A stretch of 64,000 bases of DNA from Cymbidium sinense (taxonomy: Eukaryota; Streptophyta; Magnoliopsida; Asparagales; Orchidaceae). Position 1 is the stretch's first letter. Each line of letters opens with the position of its first letter. Below, one piece after another: positions 1-9,933 of the stretch. The DNA lies in assembly GCA_021442155.1 (NCBI GenBank), contig CM038222.1:54493352-54557351 (forward strand). Reading direction: 5' to 3'. The position numbers were made by a program, and so were the translations under genes. A model generated the notes under the pieces. That model did not search any database, was not told the DNA's origin, and saw only the letters and a program-made list of their open reading frames with translations.

Positions 1-377
1 ACTTAGGAAATTTTGGAGTTTGAAATTTCATTCATGGGTTTCAATCATGGATTTCAACCATGGATTTCAATCATGGATTTCAATCATGTGGCATTGATTT
101 GAGTTTGGAGAGTATCAAATAAGATTGATTTGGAGCTTGACTTGAAGGAAGGAAGGTGAGGAGTGGTTCAAGCTAAGGGTAGGCAAATTTTTCTAACACC
201 CCTAAGGCATGACCTATTCCTATGGCTAACTCTTCTAAGTCTCTAGGGCTAGGTTGAGTCTCCATCTAATCACTAGATGTGTCTTAAGACTAAGGATCCC
301 TTAAAGTCTAAGAGGAGTCTTATGTCTAAGATGGAGGGGTTGAGAGCTCATTCTAAAAATGAGGTCAACACTCATCT
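1..377 (+). repeat. R1 LTR-like repeat, 3' end only (copy A)
   Basis: The last ~220 bp match three other places in the window: 9958-10190 (reversed), 23880-24097 and 32600-32812. The shared text runs from the 'ggctaac..cttctaagtctctagg' area through 'aatcactagatgtg' and ends in gaggtcaaca. Upstream sequence is cut by the window edge. The end 'ggtcaaca' has the CA expected of an LTR 3' terminus, so I read R1 as an LTR; a terminal inverted repeat of a large DNA element is the alternative. Broken gag sequence begins right after it, with no obvious primer-binding site or leader between them. Confidence 0.6.
33..84. repeat. 13-bp minisatellite, 4 copies
   Basis: Four head-to-tail copies of catggatttcaat (33-45, 46-58, 59-71, 72-84), with one mismatch each in the first two. 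It lies inside R1 copy A and was not seen at the matching place in the other R1 copies, so it probably expanded locally. Confidence 0.85.
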
Positions 378-1482
378 GTTCCAAAGGGTAGACCCTATCC
401 GGAGGAATTTGTTGGTATCAAACATCCTAAGGGCTTTGTGCCTCCATCCTTCAAAATTTTGATGGCAAACAGACACATAGCACATTTAGTCGATTTTGTA
501 ATCGATGGCGTGATGCACTCTTATTATGCCTCTTGATTAGTAGCTTGACATGCATCACATTTGATTGGTACGCTGAATTACCCAATGGTTCACTGAAGAC
601 ATTTGCTGAGTTGGAGCAGCTTTTTATTAAGAGCTTTGTTGGAGCTCAACAAAGGGTAACTGTGGGCGATCTCATTGTAGCTCAACAACACCCAGGTGAG
701 TCCCTTATTGATTATATTCTTATATGGCGCAATGTAAGTATGAAATGTGAACCACAACTATCTGAATAACATGCCATTGAAATTCTACTCAAGAATATCC
801 ATGGCCCAGTCGCCTTCATGCTTAAGGATTCTCCATTAAGACATTTGAGAAATTAGTCAACAAGGCGGCTAGTCTATAAGGAGAGGTCAAATAATTACCT
901 TTTCAGGATCAGCCAGCCAAGCCCAGATCGTAGAAGGCATTTAAGAAAAATTCTGGGGCAATCACAATAGTTGATAAGGGGAATCAACCAGCTAGGGTCC
1001 AGTCAGATAGGCCTCGAGCTCAGTAGTCTCCTCTGCCACCTCCTTTGCCACCACCTAGGCTATTATACCAGCCACCTCGGCATAGTGTAGTCACTACCAC
1101 CTCATCAACAACATCGGTGGTGTATTCCTATCCACCATCAGGTAACTACCACTTACCTACTCTTGTTGACAAATTGAATAAATCTTATTCATTCAAGATG
1201 GAGGTAGTTAGGAAGATCTTTAAAAACCTCTTAAAGAAGCTTGATTTCCAGTTACCAGAGCCTAGGAGGCGGGAGGATGTGGGCAAGAGTCATGATCCAA
1301 ACTATTGCCCCTACCACCGCATGCTAGGTCATCTCTTGGAAGATTATTTTACCTTTAAGGACTGGCTTGAGCATAGCTACAAGTCAGGTGTCATTATCAT
1401 CCCTAAGGAATACCTACTAGAACAACCATCAAGTTCTGTTAGGGTAATCCTTGGGGATACACGTGACCTTCTTAAGACATAG
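378..1482 (+). pseudogene. gag: gag remnant (retrotransposon capsid/nucleocapsid)
   Basis: Gag packages the element RNA into virus-like particles. Visible pieces: 'HPKGFVPPSFKI' near 430-460, one frame away from the reading frame upstream; the capsid-like stretch 'ITFDWYAELPNGSLKTFAEL' at 557-616 (retrotransposon gag family pattern of W-x-x-L followed by W/F and L-x-x-x-F); a proline-rich linker at 1030-1150; and 'NYCPYHRMLGH' near 1300-1335, the C-x2-H...H zinc-binding-like motif common in Tat gag proteins. Stops between 770 and 1044 and at least two frameshifts break it. The start of gag is absent. Confidence 0.8.
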
Positions 1483-2219
1483 GAAGGTTGGGATATTTCT
1501 ATATCCCGAACCTCCAAGAAAATCATTTCTAAGAACAGAAAGTGACCCTTGCAGGTGCCTGAAGCAGCTCAAACCTCCAACTCTAAGAAAGGTTAGCAAG
1601 TTGCTAAGGATAACTTGAGGGAAGTAGAAGCCGATAGCGGCCCCTCCACTTCCCAGGATAGCACCAGCACAACCACCGGGTCCATCACTCTTTTCACATT
1701 TGCGCCTTTCCTCGGTGCTCTTCTTCTAGTAGCTATATTATATCAGTGGAGGGGGTGCCAAATCCCTCACTCCGCTTACTTTACCTAATTTCAACTTTGT
1801 ATCTCCATCCAAATCTAAGAAATTAATGAAGAAGAAGACTGATTCCGCTTACATCCTCTTTACTTTTGATGATCTTGATGATTTTATTCTTATAGAAAGC
1901 TCTCCAAGTACTAATAATTATAACAATTCTGATCCACTCCTTTCTGATTTAGAAATGGAATGGATTACCCATTCTAAATCACCGTTCACCCATTGAGATA
2001 GATTTGGAGTCGTCTAACTCTGATGATCCTATATGAGAAGTTGTAGGTGAACCTGATGAGCAGGCATAACTTTTTGTTAAACCATCTCATGAAGTCACTA
2101 AAGCCAACCTCCGTAGTGGCAAAATTCTGCCCCCTAGGGTAGCACCTCAGGATAAGTGTAAACAAGTTATTGGTTCTAGTGATCAAGAAGCCCCTCCACA
2201 GAATGCTCAACCTATAGAT
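1483..2219 (+). other. gag-pol linker, no clear domain
   Basis: Low-complexity Ser/Thr/Pro/Asp-rich translation with stops (for example the acidic, Ser-rich stretch near 1870-1950). The position between gag and protease suggests the poorly conserved linker of this element class. No domain is recognised. Confidence 0.5.
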
Positions 2220-2935
2220 ATGATTGTGGAGGACCAGCCCAGAGTTGACTATAATGTCCTCGGTCACCTAAGAAAGTTTCCATCTAAACTAAGCATATAT
2301 GATGCCCTTGTCTTATCCAAAGAGATGAGGGAGTCATTGATCAAAGCCCTTCTTGATCCAGAAATATGCTTAGCTCAGCTGACCACTATTAGACGGGATG
2401 CATGTTACTCAAGAGAAGCCAGTAGTGTTACATTCACTGATGAAGACCTTCTTTTGGGGACAACAGAGCACAACTGTTCCCTCTACATCACAATGGACAT
2501 GGGCAGATTCAGACTCTCCAGGGTGTTAGTTGATCCAGGTACATCAATGAATATTATGAGTCTAAAGACCCTTGCCTACTTGAGGATTGATATCTCTAAA
2601 CTTTAAGGAGATCGAATGATGTTGAAAGGATTCAATGAATAAGGCGAGAGGGCTTTAGGCTCTATAGTGTTACCACTAGAGATAGATGACTGGAAGAAAG
2701 AAGCCAAGTTCTACATAATCAATTTAGATACACCTTTCATTGATTTCCTCGGTTGGCCTTAGATACATGGAAACAACACAATTCCATCCTCTTTACATCA
2801 GTGCATCAAAGTTCGAAAAGGTGGAATCGAGTATTATGTCAAAGGAGACTTGAAGCCATTTTCAGTTAGGGAGGTTGAGATATATGAAGATGCAGCCTAC
2901 TATCTTCCTTCAAATCAAAAAGCCTATTTGTCATG
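2220..2935 (+). pseudogene. Aspartic protease region of pol
   Basis: The protease would cleave the Gag-Pol polyprotein. The open segment 2220-2606 contains 'FTDEDLLLG' and then 'RVLVDPGTSMN' at about 2518-2550, the retropepsin active-site loop in the D-P/S-G-[ST] form typical of Tat/Athila-type elements. After a stop at 2604 the family-like text continues (a glycine-phenylalanine-asparagine segment near 2625 and 'HGNNTIPSSLHQC' near 2767-2805) up to about 2935. The stops at 2604, 2641 and 2761 make it a pseudogene. Confidence 0.8.
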
Positions 2936-3890
2936 AACTTGGTGAAAGTTCAAAAATAAAAGAACATAGAAATAAAAGGAAAAGAAAAAAAAAGGAAAAG
3001 GAAAAGAAAATAAAAGTACATGTGAGCAAGAATCAGACATCAAGGAAGAAGTAGAGCCAGATATTGGATTCCACTCACAGTTCGTTCCTCCATACGAACA
3101 CATGGGTAGGATGATTCGACCCCCACCAGGTAGAGGAAGAGGCAAGTCTAGAGGCAGTTTCAGAGGTGGAAGACCTCATTGCTGGTGGCCGTCACAGAAG
3201 TACCCCCGTTATCCATATAGACTTAGAGTGCAATTCGGAGGATGAGTCTCATGTGGTTAGCACGCCGACCAACCCCTCTTAGCTAATCCCTTTTGAGGTG
3301 ACGTTCGAGCCAGACAGTGATGAAGACCAGGTCTCTATCCAAATCATCATTATGTAGAATAGTCAGGCAACAGTTAGGAACATTAGCTCTAACCTCACTT
3401 TCTTCTCAGAAAGTTAAATATTTAGTAGTTAAGGAGGCCCCCAAGTCATCCACAAATGTCAAGCCAAAAAGGTTTTTTTGGGAGCATCATCCTCAAGTCG
3501 AGATGTATAACTTGAGAATGATTCATATAAAGATTTAATACAACTACCTTTTGATTGGTATTCACCTTGTGTTATTAACTTAGCAAAGAAGGGATTAATT
3601 CCACATACTTAGTCTAAACACAGTCGATTACTTTGAAAAACTATGGGACAACCAAAGCAGACATTCCCAATCAAGACTAGGACTAGGATTTTGACAGATT
3701 GATGGCAAACCATTGCCTAGTCATCACCACTCATTTGGGGTTTGATAGGTTCTTCTCAAATCAGGCTAACACTTATGAGGAGGCATGTTTAGAAAGTTCA
3801 AATGACCCAAATAATCTTGAAGTCAAAGAGAAACTGCTAGTTTGAAGAAAAAATAAAATTAACCATTGACAAACTCAAAGAGATGAATAA
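2936..3890 (+). other. pol spacer between protease and reverse transcriptase
   Basis: Contains a purine-rich Lys/Glu-coding stretch (2955-3030), an Arg/Gly-rich stretch near 3120-3190 and an acidic stretch near 3215-3320. There are no domain motifs and several stops. In family members this span is variable, and I see nothing else in it. Confidence 0.5.
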
Positions 3891-4760
3891 AAGAAGATCC
3901 ACACCCAACGTACTGCAATTTCTCACTGAATGAAGAAGAGACTAATGACTTAGTTAGGCCATTAGCTGAGTTAAAGGATTGCTTCACATGGAGTTATGAA
4001 TAAATGCTCGGTTTATCTCCTGACGGAGCTGTCCATAAACTAGCAATAGAACCTAATGCTAACCCTATCAAGCAAGCTCCTAGACGCATGCGATTAGACA
4101 TTGAACAATGGGTCACTTCAAATCAAAAGCGGTCGATCTTTGGCTTTATCAAGGAAGAAAAATATCTTACCTGGTTAGCCAGTATCATCCCAGTTAAAAA
4201 AAAAGAATGGCCAAATTTACATATGTGTCAATTTTAGGGATCTGAGCAAGGCATGTTCTAAGGATGAATTTTCACTTCTTATACCGGATGGTGGTGACAT
4301 TGCCTCATCTCATGCAGTATTCTCCTTTATGGATGGGTCATCTAGCTACAACCAAATTAAGATGGCCTCAAGGATGAAAGAAACACTACTTTTCAAACCC
4401 AATCAAATTTGTTATAAGGTCATGCCTTTTGGCCTTAAAAATATCGATGCTACATACCAGCGGGCCATGACTCGGATCTTCAATGAATTCATTCATCATC
4501 AAGTTAAATGTTATGTTGATGATCTCATAGTCAAAATCAAAGAAAAGGAAGACCATCTCTTTGACCTGAGAGTAGTTTTTGAACGGTTAAGATAATTTAA
4601 CCTCAAAATGAATCCCCTGAAGTGTGTATTTGGAGTAGCTTCAAGAAAATTCCTTGGGTTAGTTGTCCAACACCAGGGAATAGAGATCAACCTAGAGAAT
4701 ATCAAGGCTATCTTAGAAATGCCACCCCCTAAAAGTCTAACTCAACTCGAATCATTCCAA
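3891..4760 (+). pseudogene. Reverse transcriptase domain of pol
   Basis: The domain would copy the element RNA into DNA. Order seen: 'WSYE' near 3990 followed by a stop; 'AVHKLAIEPNANPIKQAPRR' at 4028-4090; 'EEKYLTWLASIIPVKKK' at 4156-4206, then a frameshift in a run of A; 'FMDGSSSYNQIKMA' from 4327; 'CYKVMPFGLKN' at 4409-4442; and the catalytic box 'YVDD' at 4512-4523 followed by LIVK. The thumb-side motif (NPLKCVFG) follows at about 4612-4635. The catalytic aspartates are intact, but stops (4002-4004, 4235-4237, 4593-4595) and frameshifts kill the frame. Confidence 0.88.
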
Positions 4761-4899
4761 GGGTGATTGGCGTATCTAAGATGCTTCATATCCAACTTAT
4801 TAGGAAGATGCAAGCCATTCTCAGCACTTATCAAAAAGGGTGCCAAGTTCAAGTGGGATGACAAGTGCTAGCATGCTTTTGAAGACTTCAAGCACTACC

Positions 4900-5345
4900 T
4901 GATAATGCCTCCAATTCTAGCAGCCCCTATCCCGAGCAAACCATTGATCCTCTACATAGTTACATTAGACAGCTCTCTTAGTGCTTTGTTGGCTCAAACT
5001 AATGATGAAGGGAAAGAAAATGCTCTCTATTATCTCAGTCGCATCTAATCCTTGCTGAGGCAAACTACCCACCTATCAAGAAGCACTACCTAGGTTTAAT
5101 CTTTGCATCCCAAAAGTTACAGCACTACATGCTTTCTCATAAAGTGAATTTAATCTCTAGAATCAATCCATTATAATATCTCATGACACATCAAATGTTA
5201 TCTGGACAGTTGGCACGATGGTCCATGATTTTGTCACAGTTTGACATCACATTTGTACCCCTCCGTGCTACGAAAGGACAGACACTAGCAGATTTCTTAG
5301 CAGCACACCTACTTTCTGCTGATTCTTCGCTTAGTGATGACCTCC
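4900..5345 (+). pseudogene. First (RT-linked) RNase H region of pol
   Basis: Translation across frames reads 'KPLILYIVTLDSSLSALLAQ' at about 4939-4998, then 'EGKENALYYLSR', the usual start of the gypsy RNase H with its tandem Leu/Ala text. Further on are pieces corresponding to the Ser-Arg-(Ile/Val)-(Asn/Asp)-Pro and 'ADFLAAH' segments (5289-5310). Several stops and shifts. Confidence 0.72.
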
Positions 5346-5375
5346 CGATGAACAAATCATGAACTTAGGGCACAC

Positions 5376-5645
5376 TAGCATTCACCGTTGGGATATGTAT
5401 TTTGATGGTGCGGCTTCCTCTCAAAAAGGAGAAGAACCATGATCTACTGTTCCAAAAAGGCAGGGGTAGAAATAGTTCTCCTAACTCTGAACCGTGATGT
5501 GATGAGATTATCATATCGTCTGTCCAACCCTTGTACCAACAACGAAGCTGAATATGAGACTCTAATTGTCAGTCTGGAGTTATTCATTACACTATGCGTC
5601 CAGAGAATCTACATGTTTGGGGATTCTCAGCTCGTCATCAACTAA
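5376..5645 (+). pseudogene. Second, archaeal-type RNase H domain (aRNH)
   Basis: 'WDMYFDGAA' near 5390-5416 gives the first catalytic Asp. The open segment 5439-5645 carries 'CTNNEAEYETLIVSLELF' (the conserved N-x-A-E-Y with the catalytic Glu) and 'FGDSQLVIN' (second Asp) before a stop. The extra RNase H in this position defines the Tat group of plant Ty3/gypsy elements. A frameshift separates the first Asp segment from the rest. Confidence 0.8.
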
Positions 5646-5699
5646 GTCGTTGAGTCTTATAAAGTTTTAAAGCCTAAGCTCCATCATTACCACAAGTAT

Positions 5700-7158
5700 A
5701 CCATGGAGTTGTTAGCTCAAATCCTATAGGTCACTATCTACAAGATTTCTCGAAGATATAATGTTGTAATAGATGCATTGGCCAAGCTCGCCAAGGAGTT
5801 GGCATGCCCAAAAAATGAGTCCATTCCAATAAGGGTCCAAAATAGACAAGTCTTATACCTTATTGACGCTGAACTCATCGATAGACTCTCTCTTGAAGGG
5901 GAGGTTGTCGTAGCCAAAAAGGATGATGAGTCAGATTGGATGCAACCATTCATGGATTACCTAAACACAGGCAAACTACCTCAAGAGAAGTCATTAGCCT
6001 ACCAGGTGAAACAGATAGCTCCCTCCTATGCTCTCATGGATGGTACCTTATATCGACGGCCTTTCGATAATATGTGGTTACGTTATTTAGCCAAACACAA
6101 AGTTCCTAAGATTATGATTGAGGTACATTCAGGTTTATGCGGAGCTCACCAATCCGGTCTGAAGATTAAAGCCTAGATCAATAGAGTAGGATACTACTGG
6201 CCCTCGATGATTACAGACTGCATAGATGTAGCTAGGAGGTGCACCAATGTCAGTTGCACAATGTGGTCTTACATCAACTACCCAATATTCTACACCCTAC
6301 ATTGGCCTCATCTCCATTTGAGTGTTGGGGCACTAATATAGTGGGTCTGATCGATCCTCTTTCCTCCAAGGGTCACTAGTTCATTCTAGCTACCACCGAC
6401 TACTTTTCCAAGTGGGTAGAGGCAATCCCACTCAGAGAGGTCACAGCTCAGCATGTACTCCTATTTTTAGGAGCCGTATCGTATATAAGTTTGGGGTGCC
6501 TTGACGAATTATATCCGATAATGGTACTACATTTAAGAGCACCAAATTCAATAGCTTTGTCCAGAGACACAGCATAAATTAAAGATATTCTACCATCTAC
6601 TATCCAAGGGCAAACAGCCTAGCAAAAGCATTTAATAAAACTCTCATCCAAATATTGAAGAAGACACTCAACGACAATAAGCGATAGTGGCATGAGCAGT
6701 TGGTTGAAGCCTTGTGCTCGCACCATACAAAACTCCAACTCAATCTACCCCATTCTTCTTAATGTATGAGTCTGAAGTCTCTACCATTAGAAGTCCAACT
6801 CTCATCACAAAGGATAGCTGTGAGTAGCAAGATTACTACAAAGTAGCACGCCAAGCTACGGTTGGAGGAGAGATCCCTCCAAGCATGATAAAACCTCAAG
6901 TTGCACAAAGCCAAAATAATTCATGCTCACAACAAGTTGGTCCGTCCTAGAGCTTTTCAAGTAGGAGAGCTTGTTTTAGTTCTAAGGAGGCCAATTATTG
7001 CCTATCGAAAGATGGGAGGCAAGTTTGAACCCACTTGGGAAGGCCCTTTTGCCATAGAGAAGGCCTACCAAGGAGAATCTTATCAGCACATAAACTATAA
7101 GGGAGAGCTCCCTATGCTTCTAATTAATAAGCTCTACCTAAAGAAATACTATCCATAA
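5700..7158 (+). pseudogene. Integrase of pol
   Basis: The intact 5778-6176 segment leads into the H-H-C-C zinc finger ('EVHSGLCGAHQSG' then 'RVGYYWPS' and 'ARRCT'), broken by a stop at 6174. The core follows: 'WGTNIVG' (6326-6346), 'TTDYFSKWVEAIPL' (about 6392-6432), 'IISDNGT' (6508-6528) and 'SLAKAFNKTL' (6616-6645). In the first motif the catalytic Asp position is Asn (codon 6335-6337). In the last one the catalytic Glu position is Lys (6625-6627). The Asp at 6517-6519 remains. The C-terminal 'GGKFEPTWEGPFAIEKAY' is open from 6901, with a stop codon ending at 7158. The core is dead by substitution as well as by stops. Confidence 0.85.
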
Positions 7159-7258
7159 ATCTTGTTTGAAAATAATCATCAATAAAAAAAAATTTTCATA
7201 TCAAATTCCATCTCTTATGTGTTAGAAATATCTTTTGCTTTTGAATCTGTCACGACGT
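7159..7258 (+). other. Start of the 3' non-coding region
   Basis: AT-rich with an A-run at 7184-7193. Nothing recognised. Confidence 0.4.
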
Positions 7259-7690
7259 GTTTAGGGTAGGTAAAAGAGAACCTGGCATCCTATCCCTCCA
7301 CAACACAAACACAAACCATAGCAATCCTCCAGTGCTACTAGGATAGGTGTAAGAGAACCCAAGAGGCATCTTATTTCGACTAGCGCAACTAAGTTAGGTG
7401 TAATAGAAACCATGCAACATCCTTTTTTGGTGGAGTCGCATTTAGGGTAGGTGTAAGAGAACCCAAGCGGCATCCTATCCTTCACAAACATAAACTACAT
7501 TCAATCCTCCAGTGCTAATAGAATAGGTGTAAGAGAACCTAAGAGGCATCCTATTTTGACTAGTACAACTAAGTTAGGTGTAAGAGAACCCAAGCAGCAT
7601 CCTTTCTTGGTGGAGTCACATTCCTACGTGTTTAGGGTAGGTGTAAGAGAACCCAAGCGACATCCTATTCCCTCTTCCACAACACAAACA
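7259..7690 (+). repeat. Tandem repeat in the 3' region, ~185-bp unit with ~60-bp subunits
   Basis: About 2.3 copies of a unit starting 'tttagggtaggtgtaagaga' (7259, 7439, 7629). Each unit contains three variants of a subunit built on 'ggtgtaagagaacccaagc' + 'ggcatcctatcc'. Tandem arrays in the 3' untranslated region are a known trait of Tat/Ogre elements and a documented source of plant satellites (established knowledge). Membership of this element is inferred from position. Confidence 0.8.
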
Positions 7691-9475
7691 AATACATATA
7701 TTTTATCTCAAGCTATTTTGATGTGAAAGCAAACCCCCCTTGGCACTCACTCATTAGCTGCTCTAGGTTGGGCTGATATGCTACCTTATTAGTGTATCAC
7801 CCCAGTGGTCACTTGTCTAGCTGAAGTGAGTCCCCACACTTTCTTTCTGACTTGACCATTACAAACCAACAAGCGCCTTGTCAGTTTGGTAGGTCTTATT
7901 GCGTAGTCGGTAAACTACCCCATGTTGACTTAGTTTAAGAAGGTGTAAGCCTACACACTTTCATCCTAAACTAGCCATCATGCACTGACTAGGTCGAGTA
8001 TATTTGAGATTTAGGGTAAGTCCCCCATTGGCTTCTTTCCTCTTGAATACTTCAAGCTTAGGTTTAGTCCTTACATAGGACTCCCCGCTTAGTAGTCTCC
8101 CAAGGTCGGATAGCCCCTGTCGAGCCAAAGATAGACTATCCCGGCAATTAGTTCCACCTTAGGAAGATGTAAGCCTACATGCCTTCTTTCTAGATTGATT
8201 ATCACAAATTGATGGGCACCTTAGGTTGGTTGGTTATCGCCATGCTGACGCGACCCACCTGGTGGATACACCACTCTTGAAAGTTGTGGCCACCGAATAC
8301 CTACAAGCCTTTTTCTACAGGGTTTGGATAATGCCCCTAGTAGCACCTCCTCGATGGGCACTCTATTCGGATCACATCCTTAGCAAACCCATTTAGACAC
8401 TACTCAGATTTTTTTTGGATTGGGCAATCCCCCTTTCCTAGTAACCACTCATGTGGTTGGAGAATTGGTTCAACCGATGCACAGATTATCCCTTGGTCTA
8501 GAAAGTCTGAGATAGGACTAGGCTGATATAAACTCCTTCTCAGTGTGGTCCCTAGCAAACCAATAGGGTCCACACAAACATAAAATAAACAAAATATATC
8601 TTTGCTTGTGGATTAGGAATCAAAGCCCCTAGTGGCCCCTTTCCCAAGCAGGCATCCTATCTTTAGGTCAGTGTTAGCAAAACTCCATATAGGATTTGTC
8701 TGACTACTTTGAGTTGAGATAAGTCCCCGAGTCGGCACTCTCTTAGTAGTTAGTCGTTCAACTTATTGTGCCACCAGTGAATCTCCTGGATAGTCATCTT
8801 TGCTTCGAAAGAAATAAGTCTATTACGCATTCTTTCCAACACGACCATTGCAAATCGACGGGCAACCTTAGGTCGGGTTTGATTTGTTGTGCAAGCGACC
8901 GATAACCCTAGTGGTTCCTTATGTAGGAGGATGTGAGTCCTCGCGCTTTCTTCCTAACTTGGCCATTGCACATCGAAAGGCATCCCCGGGATTGGTTAAT
9001 TTTACCTCATGGCTAATAGATTATCCCTTTAGATTTGTAAATCTAAGGCAGGTCTAAGTTGATAATAGCCCCTTCGTAGTGAATTCATCGCACACCGAGG
9101 GAATCCATGAAATTAAAATAAATGTAATTCAATCAAATGATATTATCCTTACTACTTTCAAGCTGATATAAGTCCCCCAGCAGTATTCATTCAGTAGTCT
9201 CCCTAGGTAGGGTTCAATTTGTTGCATCCAACAGATCACCCCAACGGTTATCCCCTGCTTTTAGAGATGTAAGTCTGCTACGCTTTCTCCCTTGCACAGT
9301 TGTTGTACAAAAGGCAACCCCTTAGGTTGATAGTTCTACCATGTGGCTGGTGGACTACCCCTTTGGATTGGAAAATCTAAGATAGGCCTAGGCCGACATG
9401 GCCCCTTCTCAGTGCGGTCCATCGCAAACCGACAGGGTCCATCTCAAAATCTAAACTTAAACAAACAATCAACCA
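7691..9475 (+). repeat. Diverged long-period repeats in the non-coding region
   Basis: A loosely conserved module recurs: 'gatgtaagcct..acactttc' + 'ttggccattgcac' + 'ggcaaccttaggt' + 'ggttggtggactacccc'. It is recognisable near 7810-7995, 8150-8245, 8805-8900, 8930-9010 and 9255-9375. 'aagtccccc' phrases recur between the copies. There is no coding potential. It may be the element's 3' UTR or the leader of the reversed R1 element to its right. Confidence 0.55.
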
Positions 9476-9810
9476 ACTTCTCCCCAGTGAGACATCAATC
9501 ATCCTAACCTCCCTGGTGGGGTCAATCAAATCTAATTCAAACTTGCATTCCCCACTGAGTGCACCCTCAAAAGAAATCTCATCAAACCACCTTTCTCCCT
9601 AGTGGATAACCTAAACCTGCTTCCCTAGTGGAAGGTTCATGCATCTATCCCTAGCGGGTTATACATCCTAATCCCTAGTGGATACTCTACCCAAATCATA
9701 TCTTGCATTCAAATCCAAACCCCTTATTCCTAGTGGATAACAACACCTTCCCTAGTAGAAGGTTCACATGCTTGATCCTTTAGTGGATCCCTTCTTCCTC
9801 CCTTATGCCC
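9476..9810. repeat. Short interspersed 'ccctagtgga' motif array
   Basis: Variants of (t)ccctagtggataac / ccctagtggaaggtt occur at least nine times between 9482 and 9790 with irregular spacing (20-60 bp). Nothing else is recognised here. Confidence 0.7.
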
Positions 9811-9917
9811 TTGGCATGAGTGGAGTTGCATTGCAATAAGATCTTAATTCTTTATAAATCTCAATTTAGGAGTACATCATTTATGTTACTATTTTTATCC
9901 TTTGGACGTTGTTGATC

Positions 9918-9933
9918 ATCTCGGTCAACACCA
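9918..9933 (-). promoter_or_regulatory. Possible decayed primer-binding site of the reversed R1 element
   Basis: On the minus strand, ~25 bp beyond the shared R1 end, is TGGTGTTGACCGAGAT preceded by ...CACATAT. Plant Ty3/gypsy primer sites often begin TGGCGCC; C-to-T decay at CpG/CpNpG sites could give this string. This is weak and inferred; no tRNA was matched. Confidence 0.25.

Larger units (their letters stand above)
378..7158 (+). mobile_element. Degenerate Ty3/gypsy retrotransposon, Tat/Ogre-like, gag-pol interior
   Basis: Fragments in all three forward frames follow the Ty3/gypsy order: gag, protease, reverse transcriptase, RNase H, a second archaeal-type RNase H, integrase. The dual RNase H arrangement is established for the plant Tat lineage. 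Numerous in-frame stops and frameshifts show that the copy is dead. The N-terminal part of gag and the 5' leader are missing next to R1 copy A, and no same-strand LTR follows the 3' region. The next LTR-like sequence, at 9958, is in the opposite orientation. Confidence 0.88.

Noticed and set aside
7259..7690. Telomere-like TTTAGGG words
   Set aside because: Only one tttagggt word occurs per 185-bp unit and it is not repeated head to tail, so this is not a telomeric array.
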